Shown in pieces: positions 43,401-55,400 of a stretch of DNA of 64,000 bases; the stretch's first letter is position 1, and every line of letters begins with the position of its first letter. The notes beneath the pieces are model-generated. The model saw only the letters and a program-made list of their open reading frames with translations, was not told where the DNA came from and searched no databases. Source of the DNA: Archivesica marissinica (lineage: Eukaryota > Mollusca > Bivalvia > Venerida > Vesicomyidae); NCBI GenBank assembly GCA_014843695.1, contig CM026397.1:43258780-43322779 (forward strand), in the 5' to 3' direction. The translations under genes and the position numbers were made by a program.

Positions 43401-46400
43401 GTCTGATATCTCTCCTGCCACAGCGTTTCTCCGTAGTACAGGTATAAACAGTCGTGTGATATCTCTCCTGCCACAGCGTTTCTCCGTAGTACAGGTATAA
43501 ACAGTCGTGCGATATCTCTCCTGCCACAGCGTTTCTCCGTAGTACAGGTATAAACAGTCGTCATATCTCTCCTGCCACAGCGTTTCTCCGTAGTACAGGT
43601 ATAAACAGTCGTGTGATATCTCTCCTGCCACAGCGTTTCTCCGTAGTACAGGTATAAACAGTCGTGCGATATCTCTCCTGCCACAGCGTTTCTCCGTAGT
43701 ACAGGTATAAACAGTCGTGTGATATCTCTCCTGCTACAGCGTTTCTCCGTAGTACAGGTATAAACAGTCGTGTGATATCTCCTACCACAGCGTTTCTCCG
43801 TAGTACAGGTATAAACAGTCGTGCGATATCTCTCCTGCCACAGCGTTTCTCCGTAGTACAGGTATAAACAGTCGTGTGATATCTCTCCTGCCACAGTGTT
43901 TCTCCGTAGTACAGGTATAAACAGTCTGATATCTCTCCTACCACAGCGTTTCTCCGTAGTACAGGTATAAACAGTCGTGTGATATCTCTCCTGCCACAGC
44001 GTTTCTCCGTAGTACAGGTATAAACAGTCGTGCGATATCTCTCCTGCCACAGCGTTTCTCCGTAGTACAGGTATAAACAGTCGTGCGATATCTCTCCTGC
44101 CACAGCGTTTCTCCGTAGTACAGGTATAAACAGTCGTGTGATATCTCTCCTGCCACAGCGTTTCTCCGTAGTACAGGTATAAACAGTCGATCTCTCCTGC
44201 CACAGCGTTTCTCCGTAGTACAGGTATAAACAGTCGTATGATATCTCTCCTGCCACAGCGTTTCTCCGTAGTACAGGTATAAACAGTCGTGTGATATCTC
44301 TCCTGCCACAGCGTTTCTCCGTAGTACAGGTATAAACAGTCGTGTGATATCTCTCCTGCCAGCGTTTCTCCGTAGTACAGGTATAAACAGTCGTATGATA
44401 TCTCTCCTGCCACAGCGTTTCTCCGTAGTACAGGTATAAACAGTCGTGCGATATCTCTCCTGCCACAGCGTTTCTCCGTAGTACAGGTATAAACAGTCTG
44501 ATATCTCTCCTGCCACAGCGTTTCTCCGTAGTACAGGTATAAACAGTCGTGCGATATCTCTCCTGCCACAGCGTTTCTCCGTAGTACAGGTATAAACAGT
44601 CGTGTGATATCTCTCCTGCCACAGTGTTTCTCCGTAGTACAGGTATAAACAGTCTGATATCTCTCCTGCCACAGCGTTTCTCCATAGTACAGGTATAAAC
44701 AGTCGTGTGATATCTCTCCTGCCAGCGTTTCTCCGTAGTACAGGTATAAACAGTCGTGCGATATCTCTCCTGCCACAGCGTTTCTCCGTAGTACAGGTAT
44801 AAACAGTCGTGCGATATCTCTCCTGCCACAGCGTTTCTCCGTAGTACAGGTATAAACAGTCGTGTGATATCTCTCCTGCCACAGCGTTTCTCCGTAGTAC
44901 AGGTATAAACAGTCGTGTGATATCTCTCCTGCACAGCGTTTCTCCGTAGTACAGGTATAAACAGTCGTATGATATCTCTCCTGCCACAGCGTTTCTCCGT
45001 AGTACAGGTATAAACAGTCGTGCGATATCTCTCCTCACAGCGTTTCTCCGAGTACAGGTATAAACAGTCGTATGATATCTCTCCTGCCACAGCGTTTCTC
45101 CGTAGTACAGGTATAAACAGTCGTGTGATATCTCTCCTGCCACAGCGTTTCTCCGTAGTACAGGTATAAACAGTCTGATATCTCTCCTGCCACAGCGTTT
45201 CTCCGTAGTACAGGTATAAACAGTCGTGTGATATCTCTCCTGCCACAGCGTTTCTCCGTAGTACAGGTATAAACAGTCGTGTGATATCTCTCCTGCCACA
45301 GCGTTTCTCCGTAGTACAGGTATAAACAGTCGTGCGATATCTCTCCTGCCACAGCGTTTCTCCGTAGTACAGGTATAAACAGTCGTGTGATATCTCTCCT
45401 GCCAGCGTTTCTCCGTAGTACAGGTATAAACAGTCGTGCGATATCTCTCCTGCCACAGCGTTTCTCCGTAGTACAGGTATAAACAGTCGTGCGATATCTC
45501 TCCTGCCACAGTGTTTCTCCATAGTACAGGTATAAACAGTCTGATATCTCTCCTACCACAGCGTTTCTCCGTAGTACAGGTATAAACAGTCGTGTGATAT
45601 CTCCTGCCACAGCGTTTCTCCGTAGTACAGGTATAAACAGTCGTGCGATATCTCTCCTACCACAGCGTTTCTCCGTAGTACAGGTATAAACAGTCGTGCG
45701 ATATCTCTCCTGCCACAGCGTTTCTCCGTAGTACAGGTATAAACAGTCGTGTGATATCTCTCTTGCCAGCGTTTCTCCGTAGTACAGGTATAAACAGTCG
45801 TATGATATCTCTCCTGCCAGCGTTTCTCCGTAGTACAGGTATAAACAGTCGTGCGATATCTCTCCTGCCACACACAGCGTTTCTCCGTAGTACAGGTATA
45901 AACAGTCGTGTGATATCTCTCCTGCCACAGTGTTTCTCCATAGTACAGGTATAAACAGTCGTATGATATCTCTCCTGCCAGCGTTTCTCCGTAGTACAGG
46001 TATAAACAGTCGTATGATATCTCTCCTGCCACACACGTGTTTCTCCGTAGTACAGGTATAAACAGTCGTGCGATATCTCTCCTGCCACAGCGTTTCTCCG
46101 TAGTACAGGTATAAACAGTCGTGTGATATCTCTCCTGCCAGCGTTTCTCCGTAGTACAGGTATAAACAGTCGTATGATATCTCTCCTGCCACAGTGTTTC
46201 TCCGTAGTACAGGTATAAACAGTCGTGCGATATCTCTCCTGCCACAGCGTTTCTCCGTAGTACAGGTATAAACAGTCGTATGATATCTCTCCTGCCACAG
46301 CGTTTCTCCGTAGTACAGGTATAAACAGTCGTGCGATATCTCTCCTGCCACAGCGTTTCTCCGTAGTACAGGTATAAACAGTCTGATATCTCTCCTGCCA

Positions 46401-49400
46401 CAGCGTTTCTCCGTAGTACAGGTATAAACAGTCGTATGATATCTCTCCTGCCTCAGCGTTTCTCCGTAGTACAGGTATAAACAGTCGTATGATATCTCTC
46501 CTGCCAGCGTTTCTCCGTAGTACAGATATAAACAGTCGTATGATATCTCTCCTGCCATAGCGTTTCTCCGTAGTACAGGTATAAACAGTCGTGCGATATC
46601 TCTCCTGCCACAGCGTTTCTCCGTAGTACAGGTATAAACAGTCTGATATCTCTCCTGCCACAGCGTTTCTCCATAGTACAGGTATAAACAGTCGTGCGAT
46701 ATCTCTCCTGCCACAGCGTTTCTCCGTAGTACAGGTATAAACAGTCGTGTGATATCTCTCCTGCCCACACAGTGTTTCTCCGTAGTACAGGTATAAACAG
46801 TCTGATATCTCTCCTGCTACAGCGTTTCTCCATAGTACAGGTATAACCAGTCGTGTGATATCTCTCCTGCCAGCGTTTCTCCGTAGTACAGGTATAAACA
46901 GTCGTGCGATATCTCTCCTACCACAGCGTTTCTCCGTAGTACAGGTATAAACAGTCGTGCGATATCTCTCCTGCCACAGCGTTTCTCCGTAGTACAGGTA
47001 TAAACAGTCGTGTGATATCTCTCCTGCCAGCGTTTCTCCGTAGTACAGGTATAAACAGTCGTGCGATATCTCTCCTGCTACAGCGTTTCTCCGTAGTACA
47101 GGTATAAACAGTCGTGTGATATCTCTCCTGCTACAGCGTTTCTCCGTAGTACAGGTATAAACAGTCGTGCGATATCTCTCCTGCCACAGCGTTTCTCCGT
47201 AGTACAGGTATAAACAGTCGTGTGATATCTCTCCTGCCACAGCGTTTCTCCGTAGTACAGGTATAAACAGTCGTGTGATATCTCTCCTGCCAGCGTTTCT
47301 CCGTAGTACAGGTATAAACAGTCGTATGATATCTCTCCTGCCAGCGTTTCTCCGTAGTACAGGTATAAACAGTCGTGCGATATCTCTCCTGCCACAGCGT
47401 TTCTCCGTAGTACAGGTATAAACAGTCGTGTGATATCTCTCCTGCCACAGTGTTTCTCCGTAGTACAGGTATAAACAGTCGTGTGATATCTCCTGCCACA
47501 GTGTTTCTCCGTAGTACAGGTATAAACAGTCGTGCGATATCTCTCCTACTACAGCGTTTCTCCGTAGTACAGGTATAAACAGTCGTGCGATATCTCTCCT
47601 ACCACAGCGTTTCTCCGTAGTACAGGTATAAACAGTCGTATGATATCTCTCCTGCCACAGCGTTTCTCCGTAGTACAGGTATAAACAGTCGTGCGATATC
47701 TCTCCTGCCACAGCGTTTCTCCGTAGTACAGGTATAAACAGTCGTATGATATCTCTCCTTCCACAGTGTTTCTCCGTAGTACAGGTATAAACAGTCGTGT
47801 GATATCTCTCCTGCCACAGCGTTTCTCCGTAGTACAGGTATAAACAGTCGTATGATATCTCTCCTGCCACAGCGTTTCTCCGTAGTACAGGTATAAACAG
47901 TCGTATGATATCTCTCCTGCCACAGCGTTTCTCCGTAGTACAGGTATAAACAGTCGTGTGATATCTCTCCTGCCACGTTTCTCCGTAGTACAGGTATAAA
48001 CAGTCGTGTGATATCTCTCCTGCCACAGCGTTTCTCCGTAGTACAGGTATAAACAGTCGTGTGATATCTCTCCTGCCACAGCGTTTCTCCGTAGTACAGG
48101 TATAAACAGTCGTGTGATATCTCCTGCCACAGCGTTTCTCCGTAGTACAGGTATAAACAGTCGTGCGATATCTCTCCTGCCACAGCGTTTCTCCGTAGTA
48201 CAGGTATAAACAGTCGTGTGATATCTCTCCTGCCACAGTGTTTCTCCGTAGTACAGGTATAAACAGTCTGATATCTCTCCTACCACAGCGTTTCTCCGTA
48301 GTACAGGTATAAACAGTCGTGTGATATCTCCTGCCACAGCGTTTCTCCGTAGTACAGGTATAAACAGTCGTGCGATATCTCTCCTACCACAGCGTTTCTC
48401 CGTAGTACAGGTATAAACAGTCGTGCGATATCTCTCCTGCCACAGCGTTTCTCCGTAGTACAGGTATAAACAGTCGTGTGATATCTCTCCTGCCAGCGTT
48501 TCTCCGTAGTACAGGTATAAACAGTCGTATGATATCTCTCCTGCCAGCGTTTCTCCGTAGTACAGGTATAAACAGTCGTGCGATATCTCTCCTGCCACAC
48601 ACAGCGTTTCTCCGTAGTACAGGTATAAACAGTCGTGTGATATCTCTCCTGCCACAGTGTTTCTCCATAGTACAGGTATAAACAGTCGTATGATATCTCT
48701 CCTGCCAGCGTTTCTCCGTAGTACAGGTATAAACAGTCGTATGATATCTCTCCTGCCACAAGTGTTTCTCCGTAGTACAGGTATAAACAGTCGTGCGATA
48801 TCTCTCCTGCCACAGCGTTTCTCCGTAGTACAGGTATAAACAGTCGTATGATATCTCTCCTGCCACAGCGTTTCTCCGTAGTACAGGTATAAACAGTCGT
48901 GCGATATCTCTCCTGCCAGCGTTTCTCCGTAGTACAGGTATAAACAGTCGTATGATATCTCTCCTGCCACAGCGTTTCTCCGTAGTACAGGTATAAACAG
49001 TCGTGCGATATCTCTCCTGCCACAGCGTTTCTCCGTAGTACAGGTATAAACAGTCGTATGATATCTCTCCTGCCACAGCGTTTCTCCGTAGTACAGGTAT
49101 AAACAGTCGTGTGATATCTCTCCTGCCACAGCGTTTCTCCGTAGTACAGGTATAAACAGTCGTGTGATATCTCTCCTGCTACAGCGTTTCTCCGTAGTAC
49201 AGGTATAAACAGTCGTGTGATATCTCCTACCACAGCGTTTCTCCGTAGTACATGTATAAACAGTCCTGCGATATCTCCTGCCACAGCGTTTCTCCGTAGT
49301 ACAGGTATAAACAGTCGTGTGATATCTCTTCCTGCCACAGCGTTTCTCCGTAGTACAGGTATAAACAGTCGTGTGATATCTCTCCTGCCAGCGTTTCTCC

Positions 49401-52400
49401 GTAGTACAGGTATAAACAGTCGTGCGATATCTCTCCTGCCACAGCGTTTCTCCGTAGTACAGGTATAAACAGTCGTGCGATATCTCTCCTGCCACACACA
49501 GTGTTTCTCCGTAGTACAGGTATAAACAGTCGTGCGATATCTCTCCTACCACAGCGTTTCTCCGTAGTACAGGTATAAACAGTCGTGTGATATCTCCTGC
49601 CACAGTGTTTCTCCGTAGTACAGGTATAAACAGTCGTGTGATATCTCCTGCCACAGTGTTTCTCCGTAGTACAGGTATAAACAGTCGTGCGATATCTCTC
49701 CTACTACAGCGTTTCTCCGTAGTACAGGTATAAACAGTCGTGCGATATCTCTCCTACCACAGCGTTTCTCCGTAGTACAGGTATAAACAGTCGTATGATA
49801 TCTCTCCTGCCACAGCGTTTCTCCGTAGTACAGGTATAAACAGTCGTATGATATCTCTCCTTCCACAGTGTTTCTCCGTAGTACAGGTATAAACAGTCGT
49901 GTGATATCTCTCCTGCCACAGCGTTTCTCCGTAGTACAGGTATAAACAGTCGTATGATATCTCTCCTGCCACAGCGTTTCTCCGTAGTACAGGTATAAAC
50001 AGTCGTATGATATCTCTCCTGCCACAGCGTTTCTCCGTAGTACAGGTATAAACAGTCGTGCGATATCTCTCCTGCCACAGCGTTTCTCCGTAGTACAGGT
50101 ATAAACAGTCGTGTGATATCTCTCCTGCCACAGCGTTTCTCCGTAGTACAGGTATAAACAGTCTGATATCTCTCCTGCCACAGCGTTTCTCCGTAGTACA
50201 GGTATAAACAGTCGTATGATATCTCTCCTGCCACAGCGTTTCTCCATAGTACAGGTATAAACAGTCGTATGATATCTCTCCTGCCAGCGTTTCTCCGTAG
50301 TACAGGTATAAACAGTCGTATGATATCTCTCCTGCCACAGCGTTTCTCCGTAGTACAGGTATAAACAGTCGTATGATATCTCTCCTGCCACAGTGTTTCT
50401 CCGTAGTACAGGTATAAACAGTCGTATGATATCTCTCCTGCCACAGCGTTTCTCCGTAGTACAGGTATAAACAGTCGTATGATATCTCTCCTGCCACAGT
50501 GTTTCTCCGTAGTACAGGTATAAACAATCGTGCGATATCTCTCCTGCCACAGCGTTTCTTCGTAGTACAGGTATAAACAGTCGTATATCTCTCCTGCCAC
50601 ACACAGTGTTTCTCCGTAGTACAGGTATAAACAGTCGTGTGATATCTCTCCTGCCACACACAGTGTTTCTCCGTAGTACAGGTATAAACAGTCGTATGAT
50701 ATCTCTCCTGCCACACACAGTGTTTCTCCGTAGTACAGGTATAAACAGTCGTGTGATATCTCTCCTGCCACAGCGTTTCTCCGTAGTACAGGTATAAACA
50801 GTCGTATGATGTTTCTCCGTAGTACAGGTATAAACAGTTGTGCGATATCTCTCCTGCCACAGCGTTTCTCCGTAGTACAGGTATAAACAGTCGTATGATA
50901 TCTCTCCTGCCACAGTGTTTCTCCGTAGTACAGGTATAAACAGTCGTATGATATCTCTCCTGCCACAGCGTTTCTCCGTAGTACAGGTATAAACAGTCTG
51001 ATATCTCTCCTGCCACAGCGTTTCTCCGTAGTACAGGTATAAACAGTCGTATGATATCTCTCCTGCCACAACGTTTCTCCGTAGTACAGGTATAAACAGT
51101 CGTGCGATATCTCTCCTGCCACAGTGTTTCTCCGTAGTACAGGTATAAACAGTCGTGCGATATCTCTCCTGCCACAGTGTTTCTCTGTAGTACAGGTATA
51201 AACAGTCGTGCGATATCTCTCCTGCCACAGTGTTTCTCCGTAGTACAGGTATAAACAGTCGTGCGATATCTCTCCTGCCACAGTGTTTCTCCGTAGTACA
51301 GGTATAAACAGTCGTGCGATATCTTTCCTGCCACAGTGTTTCTCCGTAGTACCAATGCAGAACTGTTTTTCTATCCTGAATCATTTATACATGTAGGTGT
51401 GTGAAATGTCACGTACGCCATTCTACCAGTAGAATGCATGCCTATGTCACATGAATGGCCCAAATAAAGGTATTGTCTTTTGTTAGCCAGACGTTTATAA
51501 GCATTGAACATTCATGTGGGACAGTGTTCAACATTTGAAGTTTGTCGACCAGGGCTTCAATCATTTGTGTCCATCTAGCCTGGGTTCATTTTTTACTTCT
51601 GGCAACATGACAGATGTTTGTTGATATTATCAGAAACTCAACACGGCTCAATTAACGGTTTGGGTGTTTAGCTAAATATACATGTATTTGTATGACCGAC
51701 AAGGCCAAATATATCAAAGCAATGTAATTATAATAAAGCTTGTCCTCACCTGCCTTTGTTCAATAGAGACAAATCACGAGAACATGTTCGCACCTCCGAG
51801 CCTACATGGGATCATCCCTTTGTGTTTGAATATCAATTGATTGAAAATTAAACAAATGATTATAAAAATTATGCAGTATATTTAGTTAGTATGAGCTAAA
51901 ACGTGGGGCTCTAAGGGAAGAGAAAGAACAATGCTATGTATTCTAGTTTTAGATTTGTGCTATAATTTTGATTGTTGTGTACAGGAATTTGATCCAGGGA
52001 TCGCAGGTTCGATCCCCCATCTGACCATAATAAAATAACACATTCAGATGGGACTTTAAACCAAGGTCTTGTGTCGGTGCTGTACGTCGTGCACGTAAAA
52101 AAACCAGAGGAGACTCTAGAATGGGTCTCTGTCTGTATCATTACACTATCCTCAAAAATCTAAAATGACTCTCTTCAGGAGGTGTCACTCATATGGGCAA
52201 CCGATAGCGACGATAAATAAACGTAAAACACACACAGGAATTTGAGTTTGTCAAACAATTAACGAGAGTAGGAATATTTTACTTGTGAAATAAATGTGTT
52301 TTATGTACTATTTCTAACATATTTTATGTCTAAAGCAACATGCTTCAAGTGATACATCGTCTATTACCCAATTCCGTCCCCGTGATAAAAATATATACAT

Positions 52401-55400
52401 GTTGGAAATCAGATATTTACGCTGACTCATGCATTGTATTTTCGCGAAAATCGCGAACATTTCCATATTGTGAATGTAACCACTTGTACAGTAGTTCACA
52501 TTACATCTGATACAAATAGTTTCACCTTGGCTGTTCCATTGGGAAAAGAAGATTAAGTATTTAATGTTCCACATTCAATAGCATATGTCAAATCAATGCA
52601 TCTGGTTTATTCCAAGTTTGAGATGTTTTTATTGTTGTTGTAGGACATAGGAGTGAATGCTACAACCTGGGACATGTATGACACGTTCCAAGAAGTAGAA
52701 AAGGATACAAAGAGTAAGTCTTTAGTCCTTTACTGCACAGAAGTTCCATATAACACCTTCCTTTACTGCACAGAAGTTCCATACAACACCTTCCTTTATT
52801 GCACAGAAGTTCCATACAACACATTCCTTTACTGCACAGACGTTCCATACAACCCTTTCCTTTACTGCACAGATGTTCCATACACCACCTTCCTTTACTG
52901 CACAGAACTTCCATACAACCCTTTCCTTTACTGCACAGAAGTTCCATACAACACCTTCCTTTACTGCACAGAAGTTCCATACAACACCTTCCTTTACTGC
53001 ACAGAAGTTCCATACAACACATTCCTTTACTGCACAGAAGTACAACACCTTCCTTTACTGCACAGAAGTTCCATACAACACCTTCCTTTACTGCACAGAA
53101 GTTCCGTACACCACCTTCCTTTACTGCACAGAAGTTCCATACAACACCTTCCTTTACTGCACAGAAGTTCCATACAACACCTTCCTTTACTGCACAGAAG
53201 TTCCATACAACACATTCCTTTACTGCACAGAAGTACAACACCTTCCTTTACTCCACAGAAGTTCCATACAACACCTTCCTTTACTGCACAGACGTGCCAT
53301 ACACCACCTTCCTTTACTGCACAGTAGTTCCATACAACACCTTCCTTTACTGCACAGAAGTTCCATACAACACTTTCCTTTACTGCACAGACGTTCCATA
53401 CAACACCTTCCTTTACTGCACAGTAGTTCCATACAACACCTTCCTTTACTGCACAGAAGTTCCATACACCACCTTCCTTTACTGCACAGAAGTTCCATAC
53501 AACACCTTCCTTTACTGCACAGTAGTTCCATACAACACCTTCCTTTACTGCACAGACGTGCCATACACCACCTTCCTTTACTGCACAGTAGTTCCATACA
53601 ACACCTTCCTTTACTGCACAGACGTGCCGTACAACACCTTCCTTTACTGCACAGAAGTTCCATACAACAACTTCCTTTACTGCACAGAAGTGCCATACAA
53701 CACCTTCCTTTATTGCACAGAAGTGCCATACAACACCTTGATAGCTTCCCACATATAGCTGCCATTCCATGTCGATATTCCCATAGAAATTGATTATTGT
53801 GTATGTAGTACATACATTATTCCTATTTAAAATTACAGACTGTCCAGTGGTTAACACTCTGGACTGCGAATCCAGGGATAGTAGGTTCAATCCACCATAT
53901 GACCATAATAATATTAACAGTCTTTCAGATGGGACTTTAAACCAAGGTCTCATGTCAGTGTTTTACACTGTGCACATAAAAGAACCAGAGGAGACTCTAG
54001 AATGAGTCCCTGTCTGTATCATTGCACTATCCTCCAAAATCTAAAATGACTAATCTTTAAATGAGGCGTCGCTCAAATGGGCAACCGGTAGCGACGATAA
54101 ATAAACATAAAAACAATACATTTATTATTAGTAGTATTGGGATAAAATGAGTAATTGGCCCCCTCTGTTGTGGAGGTAAAGGGTTACGCTATTTCTACAT
54201 ATTTTATGCACAGACACATGTCACTGTGTACTTCCTTCAATAGACAATGTAACCATGGACTACTTACTTAATACTGTAAAATAGAAACATGCTATGTTTA
54301 ACACACATTGCATAAAAAGAACACGCAGCATTTAAGCAGATTCTCAGCTATTTAATTCAGTTTGTCAGTTATCGGGTTTTTTTCCTGTCCTGTTTATTTT
54401 TTTGAAATGGAATGTGACATTGTGTATATCCATTAGCCACAATGATTGGAATCATTCACATTTGATCCTATATGGTATAATAGTGTTTACTGTTAAATGC
54501 TTATTTGCAATGATAATAACATTAGAATTCTAACTACCATCCATACACACCTATAAGACAAGTTGTTTCCACCAAATTATGGGCTCAAAGTTGCTTCCCA
54601 TCTTTAATATAAGCAGCGAGTGCTAAAAAAATAATTAAATAATAAAATAATTTTTTTTTTTAATTTTTTAAAATAGAATCCATAATTACCTTGTAGATAC
54701 TCGATACTAAAAATGTCTTCAACTTGCACTGGTCAAACATGCAATTTATACGTTGTCTGGTATCCATTTGATCAACCTGTCTTATATGCGAGTGCATGCA
54801 AAAACTCACATATTTCAGGACCAAAAATAGGGGGGGGGGGTCATCTTATAGACGAGATTGCCTTATACGCGAGTATGGATGGTAGTGAATTGGATGTAGC
54901 AGAGTTATGACTATTCTATATTCTAATTTAGGAAGTTTCATTGCACTTTTGTATTAGTTGTCTGGACAGTGTATCTATCCACACTCAATGTGTCATATAT
55001 GCTCTACATACATCATTGTCTGGACAGTGTATCTATCCACACTTGATGTGTCATATATGCGCTACATACATCATTGTCTGGACAGTGTATCTATCCACAC
55101 TCAATATGTCATATATGCTCTACATACACCATTGTCTGGACAGTGTATCTATCCACACTTGATGTGTCATATATGCTCTACAGTCTACATACATCATTGT
55201 CTGGACAGTGTATCTATCCACACTCAATGTGTCATATATGCTCTACATACACCATTGTCTGAACAGTGTATCTATCCACACTTGATGTGTCATATATGCT
55301 CTACAGTCTACATACATCATTGTCTGGACAGTGTATCTATCCACACTCAATGTGTTATATCTGCTCTACATACACCATTGTCTGGACAGTGTATCTATCC

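Larger units (their letters stand above)
53741..54957. other. Intron between the 33-bp and 58-bp arrays
   Basis: It contains a full-length SINE (53839-54116) and an inverted-repeat element (54533-54886), listed separately. The rest is AT-rich and featureless, with a T-rich run near 54650. Confidence 0.6.

Noticed and set aside
45657..48236. 859-codon minus strand frame and many others in the 53-bp array
   Set aside because: The same three peptides rotate through all minus frames because 53 is not divisible by three. Length variants shift the frame at random. This is a repeat artefact inside an intron.
52653..53793. Long + strand frames repeating LYCTEVPYNTF
   Set aside because: They begin in true exon C and run past its consensus donor into the 33-bp array. 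All three frames stay open because the unit is 33 bp.
53839..53905. tRNA gene (cloverleaf-like head with box A and box B)
   Set aside because: The acceptor stem is not closed, and the sequence continues into a SINE body shared with a second copy at 51980-52238. It is a SINE head.
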